Source of the DNA: Phormidesmis sp. RL_2_1
Lineage (GTDB): Bacteria > Cyanobacteriota > Cyanobacteriia > Phormidesmidales > Phormidesmidaceae
NCBI GenBank assembly: GCA_012033015.1
Contig: JAAUPS010000005.1
Coordinates: 1-62,727 of the forward strand
DNA: 62,727 bases
Reading direction: 5' to 3'
Under the pieces are notes generated by a model. That model ran no database searches and had not been told where the DNA came from. It saw only the letters and a list, made by a program, of their open reading frames with translations. This document shows, piece by piece, positions 8,982 to 19,883 of the stretch (its first letter is position 1; every line of letters starts with the position of its first letter). Both the position numbers and the translations under genes were made by a program.

Positions 8982-10670
8982 CTAGGGCAGTAGGTCTACT
9001 TGGGTCGCGTATACCTTGCCTTCGATGTACTGCACTGACGCTGAAACCCTAGAGCCGCGCTCTAATTTGTCAAAAATATCAGCGTTGATATACTTCTGGT
9101 GAAACAAAATATCTTTACTGCCATCGTCAGGCGCAATATAGCCATGAAAGTTTCCCGGCTTTAAGGTAAACAAAAGCTTGACGACGCCTCGCTTAATCAG
9201 TGATTCATCCAAGCTGTGTGTAGCCGGTAGCTGTTCTGATAAAGGTGTTTCTTCTGTTGGGATGTCTTCTGTTGGGATGTCTTCTGTTGGGATGTCTTCT
9301 GTTGGGATGTCTTCTGTTGGGACAGTCTCGATCTGATTGTCTATGGTCAAAGCATCTTCAGTCCAAGAATCTTCGGTCAAAGAATCTTCAGTCGGAGCAT
9401 CGGGCTCCTCTTCTTGCAAACCTGCGTTAGCGGAGGCAATAGACCAAGGGTAAGGAAGCGCCTCTGCTTTATCTGCAACTGAAGTTTTGCTATCCTCTTG
9501 AACCGGCTCAGCCGTCAAAGGTATGGTGGCAAAAGGGATCTCTGCAGGCTCGGATATTGCTGTAAAACTAGGCTGTTGTTCTACAGATTGTTCATCAATC
9601 TCAGGATCTGGTGCGATCGCATCTGTAGACGCACTAAACGCACTAACCTCCGTCGTCGCTGGTGATTTTGCAGTCTCTTCTGGCGATGCTATAGCCGCTG
9701 CTAAGGGCTCTGAGACCTCTTCTGAAACTGGAATGGTCTCTTGTGTAGAAAGAGATAACTGAGTATCAGCGAGCAGTGGCGCTTCTGGCACATCTGAGGC
9801 TGCGCTGGCTGCGGTTTCCTTCTCTAAGTCGGCGCGCGTGGGGATTTCGCTCTCAATAATATCAAAGCTAAAAAGTACCACTTGTTCTACGGTCTGCTCT
9901 GATTCTACGGTCTGCTCTGATTCTACGGTCTGAGCTGATTCTACGGTCTGAGCTGATTCTACGGCCTGCTCTGATTCTACGGCCTGCTCTGAGAAATCTT
10001 CAGATACTGAAACGGCATTTAGCGTTTGCGGCGCTGGAGAAACTGGCTCAGGCTCAATTGCTGGCAAAAGATCATGAATGTTGGGGAGCTGATCGTCTGG
10101 CTGTAACTGATAACGACCTGAATCATCTAGCGCTGATTCGCCTTGAACTAAGCCCTCTAGGACTGAATCATCTAAGACTGAATCATCTAAGACTGATTTT
10201 GATCCATCGGTCGCTGCTTGCTGGGTTGATGGCGATAAAAGTGTTGAAACCTCTTTTGGAAAGCTGGGCGCAACGGGCTTATCACCAGACACTGCAGCAG
10301 TCGCAGCATTTACACGTCTGTGAGTATCGACGGTATCAGGAGCCGAGGTCTGCTCACTTGTTGGGGATATGGCACTACCGTCTGCGGCTAGGCTGCTTTG
10401 AGCTGGATGATCTGGCGCTAGATTATCCACTTTTAAAGAGATGGTGCCTCTCGAAGAGATAGGGGCTTTGGTCGTCGCATTCACTCTCTCTGCATCACGG
10501 CCTGCGGCAAGTCGAGCGGTGAATTTATTGAGCGGCTGCTGGATCGGTGCTTCTAGTTCATCGACAGATGGTAACTGAGCGGAGCGGGCACTATGGCTAC
10601 GCTGCCCGCTCAAAGCACGCAGCACCTTCTGCAATCGATGTAGTAGCCAATTCATAAACCGTTTCAGCAT
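8982..10670 (-). CDS. Large acidic, repeat-rich (probably disordered) protein with C-terminal cold-shock-like domain
   Basis: Low-complexity repeats (PTEDI)n and (QTVESE)n; C-terminus KRGVVKLLFTLKPGNFHGYIAPDDGSKDILFHQKYI...GSRVSASVQYIEGKVYATQVDLLP resembles a CSD. Confidence 0.65.
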   Translation of the reverse strand: MLKRFMNWLLHRLQKVLRALSGQRSHSARSAQLPSVDELEAPIQQPLNKFTARLAAGRDAERVNATTKAPISSRGTISLKVDNLAPDHPAQSSLAADGSAISPTSEQTSAPDTVDTHRRVNAATAAVSGDKPVAPSFPKEVSTLLSPSTQQAATDGSKSVLDDSVLDDSVLEGLVQGESALDDSGRYQLQPDDQLPNIHDLLPAIEPEPVSPAPQTLNAVSVSEDFSEQAVESEQAVESAQTVESAQTVESEQTVESEQTVEQVVLFSFDIIESEIPTRADLEKETAASAASDVPEAPLLADTQLSLSTQETIPVSEEVSEPLAAAIASPEETAKSPATTEVSAFSASTDAIAPDPEIDEQSVEQQPSFTAISEPAEIPFATIPLTAEPVQEDSKTSVADKAEALPYPWSIASANAGLQEEEPDAPTEDSLTEDSWTEDALTIDNQIETVPTEDIPTEDIPTEDIPTEDIPTEETPLSEQLPATHSLDESLIKRGVVKLLFTLKPGNFHGYIAPDDGSKDILFHQKYINADIFDKLERGSRVSASVQYIEGKVYATQVDLLP

Positions 10671-10800
10671 TGCGGCTGGCCCCTAATAAGCTTTCACATA
10701 AACTTTAGCCATGATGAATAGCGTGAGAAAAATCGTCAAAGCAAAAAGTCGTCAAAGCTATATTACCAGTCGTTAGGGTACGTAAGGTTTACGTCTAAAG

Positions 10801-10946
10801 CTCACCATGTATAGCAAAGTAAGGGTATAGCAAAGTAAGGATGCATTCTTACTTTGCGCTAGTTGAGTTAGCCGCTGCTCGTCAAGGCTTATAGCGTTGG
10901 CGTAGCCTCTCCGAGGAGAATTACCATTGTCCTACCTAGCTCGACA
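10801..10946 (-). repeat. Copy A of dispersed palindromic intergenic repeat family
   Basis: Shares ctcctcggagaggctacgccaacgct and the gcaaagtaaggatgcattcttactttgc palindrome (10830-10857) with copies near 14950 and 33930. Confidence 0.8.
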
Positions 10947-11130
10947 GAAGCTCTAGGCCGCAGGAATACAGTAAAGGGCCAGTAGGGTTGCACCGCCTAG
11001 TTCGTCTGCGATCGCAATCGCTAAAGGCGGCCAAAACCCGGTACTGTCGAGCATCAGCGACACAAAGCCCATACATTAGGCAATCATTAGACAAATCATT
11101 AGGCAATCATGAATAGCCAGCCCCTTCCCC

Positions 11131-11583
11131 CTAGGAGGCTGGCCCTGCGGGCATGAGGCCACTGTCTAAAAAGGTGAGCAAAGCTTGCTGATGGGGCTTG
11201 CCGAGCGATCGCACCTGGGCCAACTTCTCTGAATACTTCTGGCCTGCGACAATCTCATCAACTGAAAACAACGCCAAATCTTGACCTTCATTCAGCACGA
11301 GTTCTGTAGTCGGTACCGTTAGCTCACCGTAATAGTAGTAGCGATGAATTTTACTATCGGCAGCCTCTCGAAACAGCGTGAGCTGAGGGGGCACATAGGC
11401 AATCTCTTCCATCAGCTCGCGCCGCAAACCCATCGCCGTATCCTCCCCTGGTTCTATATGCCCGCCAAAAAAACCCCAAACACCAGGATGAACAATATGC
11501 GGCACATCATCCCGCAACTGCATGAGAAACTGACCTTCTCGATACAAAATGGCCAAAGTCACTTTTACCAATGGTTCACTCAT
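11131..11583 (-). CDS. NUDIX hydrolase
   Basis: GHIEPGEDTAMGLRRELMEEIAY Nudix box. Confidence 0.9.
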   Translation of the reverse strand: MSEPLVKVTLAILYREGQFLMQLRDDVPHIVHPGVWGFFGGHIEPGEDTAMGLRRELMEEIAYVPPQLTLFREAADSKIHRYYYYGELTVPTTELVLNEGQDLALFSVDEIVAGQKYSEKLAQVRSLGKPHQQALLTFLDSGLMPAGPAS

Positions 11584-11663
11584 GCTGAAAATTCCTAAAA
11601 CAGATTCAGTCAGTTAGGTTCGGTTAAGTTCAGTTAGGTTCAGCTAGGGTCAGCTAGGGTCAG

Positions 11664-13031
11664 TTAGTCAGGACACAGGAAATCAGCACCTTCATTCACC
11701 TGCACCACACCACAACCGGCATAGTCCCCTGCAGGGGTAAGACCAGGGCGAAACAGCAACACCGATTCAGCCCCTGACGCCGTCCCCTGACGCACAAACA
11801 AAACGCCATCCCAGTAGTTCATAGCTTGAATACTCGCAAACCCATAGCTAGCGAATTCAGTAGGCGGCGGCGTCACTGACACAGCCGCTAGGTCACTTCT
11901 ACCAGGAAGCTGAGTGCGATACAGCCCATAGCTACCGCTCTCACTGGGAGAGATCACAAACACCGCTGATTGATCGACATCTGCGCAAGAATCTAACAGC
12001 ACAGGTATGGCCACATTTCCGGTCGTCTCATCCACTGCTGGCTCACCGACCACCCGCTGCGCGGTCATTGTCTTTTGACCAACCAAGCTAAAACTTTCAC
12101 AGTCAAATGCATTGACAATATCAATCGTCCAAGCGCTACCGGCAACGGCAACGACATTAGAAGCCCCACTAGGCCAATCTAAGCGAATGGCTTCGCCATT
12201 GTTGATGGTGGTTGCAGTGGGAATGCTCGCGGCAACCGTTGAATCAGCCTCTGGTGCGGGCGGCGAAGGGGTTGCACTCGGTGGGACAACGGGAGCGGCT
12301 GGCGGCGGGGAAGCCTGGGCAGTTGTCGAAGCTGGGTCAGTGGAAAACGCTCGCGGCGCTGTGGGCCTAGAACCATCGGCAATATCAAAACAGTTGGCCC
12401 CTGAACCTTCAGCGATGCGGCCATTATTAGGGCCTAGGGCAACGCCGAGTTGATACAAATAATACTCTCGATAGGGCCACTGCTGCGTTTGATCGCAGGT
12501 ATCATCCAAGCACACACACACATACACCGGCACATCGGCATAATAGCCACGCCACTCAGCAATGATTTCATCAAGGCCAACGGCTTCGTCTTGAGCGTAG
12601 CGGGCAGTAGGTGCTATAGGCGTAGCGGTAGATTGAGCAGATTGGGCCTGGGCAGATTGAGCCTGGGCAGACCTTGGCGAAAGGGCCTGGGGTAATACAG
12701 CTAAAGCGGTAGCTAACGAGGTGCCAACCAAAAGCCTGCGAATGACGCTGTATGCCTGAATGCTTTGGGCGGTTTTTTGAATTTTAAAAAGCTGGATTTT
12801 ATGAAGTGCCTGAACAGAAAACAACTTTAAAAAACTATCTGAGAAAAAACCATCTGAGAAAAAACCATCTGAAAAAAAACTATCTAAAACAGGATGCCAT
12901 ATCATTGGTAAGACGCGATCATGACGATCTTCAAGCGGGTTGAACACACGGAAATTTGGAGGGCAAGATTGTCGGAAAAACGGCAGAGAAAACGGTTTAG
13001 CAAATTTAAAAGAAGAAGAGATATAGATCAA
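11664..13031 (-). CDS. Secreted hypothetical protein, paralogous N-terminal domain shared with the neighbouring ORF (start uncertain)
   Basis: Signal-like segment ending SAQA; domain PTARYAQDEAVGLDEIIAEWRGYYADVPVYVCVCLDDTCDQTQQWPYREYYLYQLGVALGPNNGRIAEGSGANCFDI. Confidence 0.6.
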   Translation of the reverse strand: MIYISSSFKFAKPFSLPFFRQSCPPNFRVFNPLEDRHDRVLPMIWHPVLDSFFSDGFFSDGFFSDSFLKLFSVQALHKIQLFKIQKTAQSIQAYSVIRRLLVGTSLATALAVLPQALSPRSAQAQSAQAQSAQSTATPIAPTARYAQDEAVGLDEIIAEWRGYYADVPVYVCVCLDDTCDQTQQWPYREYYLYQLGVALGPNNGRIAEGSGANCFDIADGSRPTAPRAFSTDPASTTAQASPPPAAPVVPPSATPSPPAPEADSTVAASIPTATTINNGEAIRLDWPSGASNVVAVAGSAWTIDIVNAFDCESFSLVGQKTMTAQRVVGEPAVDETTGNVAIPVLLDSCADVDQSAVFVISPSESGSYGLYRTQLPGRSDLAAVSVTPPPTEFASYGFASIQAMNYWDGVLFVRQGTASGAESVLLFRPGLTPAGDYAGCGVVQVNEGADFLCPD

Positions 13032-13120
13032 AAATATAGAAATCAGAGACAGAAATCAGATCCAAAATCAGAAAATATAGATCCAAAAAAGCAGAAACTT
13101 TTAGAAACTTTTAGAAACTT

Positions 13121-13552
13121 TTAAGGAGAGTCACCTGCTTCGATATCAAAACAGTTAAAGCCGTTGCTTTCACTAACGGCTGCATTGTTAGGGCCAAGGG
13201 CAACCGCTAACTGGTACTGCGTGAAGGATCGAAAGGGCCAAATAGAATCATCTCCACAAGTGAGGGCAGTGCAGGTGCAGGCAAAGACTGGAATATCAGG
13301 ATAGCGATCGCGCCACTCATCAATAATCAACGCCAAATCAACATCTTCACCCCGCGCGTAGCGAACCGTCGGCACCTGATTAGGATTTCTCACCGCAGCA
13401 GCGCTATCCGACTGCGCCTGAGCCGCTAGCACCCAGCCTAAAGCCCAGCCCCCCAGACCGCAGCCTGCTAACACCGAGAGCCAACGCACTGCTCTATTGA
13501 CCGCTCTATTGACCGTGACCATGACCATGACCCCAATGATTTTTGCCCGCAT
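13121..13552 (-). CDS. Secreted hypothetical protein, short paralogue of the 11664-13031 product
   Basis: PTVRYARGEDVDLALIIDEWRDRYPDIPVFACTCTALTCGDDSIWPFRSFTQYQLAVALGPNNAAVSESNGFNCFDI aligns with the neighbour. Confidence 0.65.
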   Translation of the reverse strand: MRAKIIGVMVMVTVNRAVNRAVRWLSVLAGCGLGGWALGWVLAAQAQSDSAAAVRNPNQVPTVRYARGEDVDLALIIDEWRDRYPDIPVFACTCTALTCGDDSIWPFRSFTQYQLAVALGPNNAAVSESNGFNCFDIEAGDSP

Positions 13553-13874
13553 TTTTACCCATAAGATTCAGATTACTGAGTTTCTGAACCCTTGCGCAAG
13601 TTCACCGGCCCCTTGACTTGCTCGAATGTCAGGCAATGGTTCGTAACGTAGCAATTTTTTTCAATATATGGGCACATTAACGCCAACGAAGTCGAACACT
13701 GTTTCGAGCCTTGGATAGCCCTTGTCCAACTGAGTAACGATCTAAGTGATTGGAACGTTGCTTGAACAGTCGCTTTTTCTACAAAATGAGATAGCTCCTC
13801 AACCGGTATTTGAAGCGCTCGGCCAACGCTACCATAAAGTGCTCATCGTGAATCAGCAGTGAGATAGCCAACAA

Positions 13875-13910
13875 GCAGCCCCTAGATGAAGCATAGGGGC
13901 TGTTTTTTTT
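13875..13910 (+). terminator. Rho-independent terminator on the + strand
   Basis: CAGCCCCTA-loop-TAGGGGCTG followed by TTTTTTTT. Confidence 0.8.
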
Positions 13911-13946
13911 GGGCTAACCGACGACGGATATATGACGAGTCTAGGA

Positions 13947-14876
13947 CTAGGACAAAATTTGATCATCTAGGGAAAAATCAACCGCTGCTTGCTTGAGCCC
14001 GTTGACGAGGTAGTCGTTTTCAAATGAGTCTCTAAGGCCGTCGATCAGGCTAAATTGAGGCTGCCAATTCAATTCAGCTTTAGCTTTACTGATATCGGTG
14101 AAAAAGTGTTGCACCCGCATGGGGAAGGCTTTGCGCTTGCCAAAGTCATATTGATCGGCGTCGTAGTGAACGATATTGATAGCGCTGGGATCTTTGCCAG
14201 CAGCTTGAGCACAAGCACGGGCAAGACCGTCAAAGGTAACGGCCTTGGGGCCGGAGATGTTGTAAATTTGGCCGATGGCGTTGGGATTGTTGAGGATGCT
14301 GACCATCGCTGAGGCGAGGTCTTGGCAGTGACCGAGGTGAGTGAGTGCCATGCCGCTGCCGGGGATAGGAATGGGCCGATCGCTGACGAGGCGATCAAAG
14401 AACCATTGCTCTAGGGGGTTGTAGTTTTGGGGGCCATATATATAGACGGGACGCACAGATGTGAAAGGAACGCCTTGGGCTTGGAGATAGTCTTCGGTGT
14501 GAAATTTGCCTTTGTGGCGGCTGTTAGGATCGATGGGATCGCCCTCAAAATGAGGCATTTGGTCGCTTTTAGCATAGACGCCTGCTGAGCTGACGTAGAT
14601 AAAGTGTTGGAGTTTGTCTCGGTAAAGCTCGACTAGCGGCTGCGTGTGAACGAGTTCGCGGCCGTTGTTGTCGAAGATGGCATCAAAAGATTGGTTGGCC
14701 AAAGCGGATTTTAGGGCTTCTGGTTGTGTGCGATCGCACACAATCGTCTCCACACCCATCACAGGAGACGGATGATTGCCTCGGTTGAGCAACACAACCT
14801 CATGGCCTTGAGCGACCAACTGCTGCGTCAGATAGACCCCGACAAATCGAGTACCACCGATAACTAAAATACGCAT
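13947..14876 (-). CDS. NAD-dependent epimerase/dehydratase, CSP41-like
   Basis: MRILVIGGTRFVGVYLTQQLVAQGHEVVLLNRG Rossmann motif; downstream resembles cyanobacterial/plastid CSP41 family. Confidence 0.8.
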   Translation of the reverse strand: MRILVIGGTRFVGVYLTQQLVAQGHEVVLLNRGNHPSPVMGVETIVCDRTQPEALKSALANQSFDAIFDNNGRELVHTQPLVELYRDKLQHFIYVSSAGVYAKSDQMPHFEGDPIDPNSRHKGKFHTEDYLQAQGVPFTSVRPVYIYGPQNYNPLEQWFFDRLVSDRPIPIPGSGMALTHLGHCQDLASAMVSILNNPNAIGQIYNISGPKAVTFDGLARACAQAAGKDPSAINIVHYDADQYDFGKRKAFPMRVQHFFTDISKAKAELNWQPQFSLIDGLRDSFENDYLVNGLKQAAVDFSLDDQILS

Positions 14877-14949
14877 GACTTCTGCTTCCTCGCGAACCGC
14901 TTACTCACTATCTGCTTACTCACTATCTGCTTGCTCACTATCTATAGCT

Positions 14950-15018
14950 TCTATCGAGTGAGTTAGGACAATAGGCTCACCATGTATCGCAAAGCAAGGA
15001 TGCATTCTTACTTTGCAA
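14950..15018 (+). repeat. Copy C (short) of dispersed palindromic repeat family
   Basis: tcgagtgagttaggacaatag plus gcaaagcaaggatgcattcttactttgc palindrome (14989-15016). Confidence 0.75.
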
Positions 15019-15134
15019 TATGACCTGCGCTCTGATTATCTGCTTTATTTGCCTTATCTGCTGAATCTGCGCTGATGAGGATAACCTGTCACTTGTCGGC
15101 GACCTCACCCAACACTCTGGCCTGATGCCCGACA

Positions 15135-15195
15135 CTCTATGACCTAAAGCGCCAAGACCTAAAGCGCCAAGACCTAAAGCGCCAACCTGTAAAGC
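15135..15195. repeat. 15-bp tandem repeat upstream of chlH
   Basis: gacctaaagcgccaa x3. Confidence 0.9.
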
Positions 15196-15649
15196 CGCGC
15201 ATTATAAAACGATCTCAAAAAAGTTGCACAGGTGAATGGAGTCACTCTCAAAAGCACAGCTCGACCTTGAGAGCCGTTGAAAACCTTTGACAACCGCTTA
15301 ATACTTTTAAGTTGTGCAAACAAAACCTTGAGAAGACACTCAGCAGAATCAAAACATTTGTTTACAAAGAGATCAAGAAAATATGTCAATTTGTGTCACA
15401 TGAGGCTGAAAAGCCTTGTTATGACTGGCTTTTCTGGTAAAACTTTACTTAGGTTTAGATTATGTTTGAAAGCCAAATTGTGTATGACAAAAAATGTCTA
15501 TACTTCAATCCAATCGTTTTGTAAACAATTGTTTCGTTTTTTCGAGACGGGTTTCTCACGAGAAGCAGGATTTTGCCAGCTCTAAAAGCACCAGCTCTAA
15601 AAGCAATATAGAAGCAATATAGACATCTCACTGTAGGAGTTCATCGCGC

Positions 15650-18600
15650 ATGTTCACTCAAGTTCGGCCCACTGTCAGGCACATCGTTCCCCAGGATTTG
15701 GGCGATCGCGCCTTGGTTAAGGTGGTGTACGTCGTCCTAGAGCCCCAGTATCAAAGCTCTTTGTCGGCTGCCGTACGTTCTATCAATGACCACAATTCTC
15801 AGCTCGCTGTGGAAATTAGCGGCTACCTCATCGAGGAACTGCGCAGCGAGGAGAACTACGAGGCGTTTAAGCAGGATATTGCTGAGGCCAATATCTTTAT
15901 CGGCTCATTGATTTTTGTCGAAGAGCTTGCCGAAAAAGTAGAAGCGGCAGTCAAGCCCCATCGCGATCGCCTAGATGCAGCCGTGGTTTTTCCCTCCATG
16001 CCTCAAGTCATGCGCCTCAATAAGCTCGGCAGCTTTAATATGGCCCAGTTAGGCCAGTCCAAAAGCGTGATTGGCGACTTTATGAAAAAGCGCCGCAAAA
16101 AGCAAGGCAGCGGCTTTGAAGATGCCATGCTGAAACTACTGCGCACCCTGCCCAAAGTGCTGAAGTACTTACCGGTCGAAAAAGCGCAGGATGCCCGCAA
16201 CTTTATGCTGAGTTTCCAGTATTGGCTCGGTGGATCGGCTGAGAATTTAGAAAACTTCCTGCTGATGCTCTCCGATAAATACGTCCTCCCCGAAAACTAT
16301 GAAGGAACATCTGCAGCGGCATCGCTGAGCTATGAGCAGCCCGTCACCTTTCCAGACATTGGCATCTGGCATCCGCTAGCGCCCGTGATGTTTGAAGATC
16401 TTAAGGAATACCTCAACTGGTACGATTCTCGCAGCGATATTCCTGCGATCGCCCGCAATCCTAAAGCCCCCTGCGTGGGTATCGTACTGCAGCGCACACA
16501 CCTGGTCACCGGCGATGATGCCCACTACGTTTCGATTGTGCAAGAACTAGAGTACAAAGGTGCCAGAGTCATCCCCGTATTTGCAGGCGGGTTGGACTTT
16601 TCTAAACCGGTCGATGCCTATTTCTTTGATCCTTTAAACCCGGCAGAAGCCATTGTCGATTCTGTCGTTTCGCTCACGGGCTTTGCCTTGGTGGGCGGGC
16701 CTGCTCGCCAAGATCATCCCAAAGCCATTGAGGCACTGCAGCGGCTCAACCGCCCTTATATGGTGTCTTTGCCCCTAGTCTTTCAAACCACAGAAGAGTG
16801 GCAAGCCAGTGACCTTGGCCTGCACCCGATTCAAGTGGCCTTGCAAATGGCCATTCCAGAACTAGATGGTGCCATTGAGCCGATTATTATGTCCGGTCGT
16901 GACGGGTCAACCGGTCGAGCCATCACCCTGCAAGATCGGGTCGAAGCCATTTCAACGCGATCGCTCAAATGGGCTCGCCTGCGCAAGCTGCCTCGCGTCG
17001 ATAAAAAGCTAGCCATTACCGTCTTCAGCTTCCCACCGGACAAAGGCAACGTGGGGACAGCCGCCTACCTCAACGTATTTGGCTCCATTTTCCGAGTGAT
17101 GCAAGAGATGAAAGCGCAGGGCTACACCGTTGAAGAACTGCCTGAAACCCCTGAAGCACTCATGCAATGGTGATTCACGATGCCCAAGCGCAGTACAACA
17201 GCCCCAACTTAAACATTGCCCACAAAATGTCGGTCGCCGAGTACGAAGCCCTCACCCCTTATTCTGTTCGATTAGAAGAAAACTGGGGGCCACCTCCAGG
17301 CCAGCTCAATACCGATGGTCAAAATTTGTTGGTGTACGGCAAAACCTTCGGCAATGTGTTTATCGGCGTACAGCCTACCTTTGGCTACGAAGGCGATCCG
17401 ATGCGGCTGCTATTTTCTCGTTCGGCTAGCCCCCACCATGGCTTTGCAGCTTACTACACCTACCTAGAGAAAATCTGGAAAGCAGATGCGGTGTTGCACT
17501 TCGGCACCCATGGCTCTCTCGAATTTATGCCCGGTAAGCAAATGGGGATGAGTGACAAGTGCTACCCCGACAACCTGATTGGCAACACCCCAAATTTGTA
17601 TTACTACGCGGCTAATAATCCTTCTGAGGCGACGATTGCCAAACGGCGCGGCTACGCAGAGATTATCAGCTACCTCACCCCACCAGCAGAAAATGCTGGG
17701 CTGTATAAGGGGCTCAAAGAACTCAGCGAGCTCATTGCCTCCTATCAGACCTTAAAAGACGGTGGTCGAGGCATTCCGATTGTGAATGCGGCGATTGAAA
17801 AAGCGCGGCAGGTCAATCTTGATAAAGACATTGCGCTGCCGGAAGCGTGCGGTGAACTCACCCTAGAGGAGCGCGATACGTTAATCGGCAAGCTCTACAT
17901 TAAGCTGATGGAGATTGAATCTCGCTTGCTGCCTTGCGGATTGCATGTGGTGGGTGAACCACCAACGGCTGAAGAGGCGATCGCAACGTTAGTGAACATC
18001 GCCAGTCTTGACCGGGTAGAAGAAGGTCAAAAAAGCATTCAACGCATCATTGCCGAGAGCATGGGCCGCGATATTAACGAGATTTATCGCAACAGTGATG
18101 TCGGTCAGCTCGAAGATGTTCAAACCCTGTTCGAGATTACTGAAGCGACGCGCGCAGCCGTGCGAGCCATGGTAGAAGAACAGATTAATGACGATGGCCG
18201 AGTATCTGCAAAGTCGATTCTCTCGACGTTTAACTTTGGTGGCAGCAAAGCCGTGTGGACGAAAGCCCTACATGAGCTAGGCTACGACAAAGTTGAAGAC
18301 GAATCCCTGACTTCCCTGTTTGAATATTTGCAATTCTGCCTGAAGCAAGTTGTGGCCGATAACGAGCTAGCGGGTTTGCTCAGCGCCTTAGATGGCGAAT
18401 ATGTCCTTCCTGGCCCCGGTGGGGATCCCATTCGCAACCCGGATGTATTACCAACAGGGAAGAATATTCATGCCCTCGATCCGCAATCGATTCCGACCTC
18501 TGCAGCGGTCGATTCTGCCAAGATCGTAGTGGATCGCTTGATCGCACGGCAAAGAGCTGAAAACGACGGGGCCTACCCTGAGACCATTGCCACCGTGCTG

Positions 18601-19644
18601 TGGGGCACCGATAACATTAAAACCTATGGTGAGTCGTTGGCTCAAATGATGTGGTTTGTAGGCGTCAAACCTGTGCCTGACTCCCTAGGCCGGATGAACA
18701 AGCTTGAGCTGATTGCACTTGAAGATCTCGGTCGTCCTCGCATCGACGTTGTCATCAACTGCTCAGGGGTATTTCGTGATTTGTTTGTCAATCAAATGGC
18801 GCTGTTAGATCGGGCTGTCAAAATGGCGGCTGAAGCAGATGAGCCACTAGAGATGAACTTTGTTCGCAAACACGCCATGGCCCAAGCTGAAGAGTTTGGC
18901 ATCACATTGCGCAATGCGGCAACTCGGATTTTCTCGAATGCATCGGGCTCTTACGCAGCCAATGTCAACTTGGCTGTAGAAAACAGCAGTTGGGAAGAAG
19001 AACAAGAACTACGCGATATGTATTTGGCTAGAAAGTCTTTTTCTTTCAACTGCGATAATCCTGGTGTGATGGATGAGTCTCGTGGTTTGTTAGAGGCCTC
19101 TCTCAAAACAGCCGATGTGACCTTCCAAAACTTAGACTCTTCTGAGATTTCGCTGACAGATGTATCCCATTACTTTGACTCTGATCCGACCAAAGTCGTT
19201 GCGAGTTTGCGAGATGATGGCAAAAAGCCAGCCTCGTTTATTGCCGATACCACCACGGCCAATGCACAGGTGCGATCGCTCTCTGAAACCGTCCGCCTCG
19301 ACGCCCGCACCAAAATGCTCAATCCCAAGTGGTACGAAGGAATGCTCGCCAACGGCTACGAAGGTGTGCGCGAAATCTCCAATCGCCTGGTTAACACCAT
19401 GGGCTGGTCAGCTACAGCAGATGCTGTCGATAACTGGGTGTACGAAGATACCAACGACACCTTCATCAACGATCCTGACATGTGCAAGCGACTGATGGAT
19501 TTAAACCCCAACTCCTTCCGCCGGATGGTGACCACATTGCTAGAAGTGAACGGTCGCGGCTACTGGGAAACCAGCGATGAGAACATCGAGCGCCTGCAGG
19601 AGCTGTACGAAGAAGTCGAGAACCGCATCGAGGGCATTGAATAG
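15650..19644 (+). CDS. chlH: Magnesium chelatase subunit H (ChlH), broken by a one-base frameshift near 17168
   Basis: ORFs 15650-17173 and 17167-19644 together give 507+825 aa, close to full-length ChlH; junction ...[28 protein letters not shown].. is continuous if one base (e.g. G) is restored. Confidence 0.93.
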
Positions 19645-19697
19645 GCACCAGAGAATAGGTACCAGAGCTGAGATTAGCCACCCGTAAGCTATCAACG

Positions 19698-19732
19698 ACC
19701 TCGTGAACTGAGCCTGATTCAGTTCACGAGGT
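19698..19732. terminator. Strong hairpin downstream of chlH
   Basis: Perfect 14-bp inverted repeat ACCTCGTGAACTGA-gcctgat-TCAGTTCACGAGGT; no clear T tract. Confidence 0.5.
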
Positions 19733-19789
19733 GATTGCTGTTGATGGGCAGCAGCTAGGGACGAGCAAAGCAGGGACTTAGGCCATAGG

Positions 19790-19866
19790 CGTGAGACACA
19801 GGACTTAGGCACAGGACTTAGACACAGGACTTAGGCACAGAACTTAGGCACAGGACTTAGACACAT
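19790..19866. repeat. 13-bp tandem repeat
   Basis: gcacaggacttag / acacaggacttag units. Confidence 0.9.
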
Positions 19867-19883
19867 CGGTATAGACTCAACCC

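Noticed and set aside
9245-9430. + strand ORF MFLLLGCLLLGCLLLGC...
   Set aside because: Antisense translation of the 15-bp repeats in the 8982-10670 CDS; no independent support. The same applies to 36052-36267 and 31745-31967.
15174-15585. ORFs 15174-15389 (-) and 15277-15585 (+) upstream of chlH
   Set aside because: Cys/Phe/Leu-rich composition, mutually antisense, no recognisable domain or RBS; treated as the chlH 5' region.
15650-19644. chlH as a true pseudogene
   Set aside because: Both halves are fully conserved-looking across 1332 codons with only one break; one-base error, very recent change or split expression are all more plausible than long-term decay.
19698-19732. Protein-binding operator at the perfect 14-bp inverted repeat after chlH
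   Set aside because: Position 54 bp after the stop and hairpin geometry make a transcript-end structure more likely; kept only as a low-confidence terminator.
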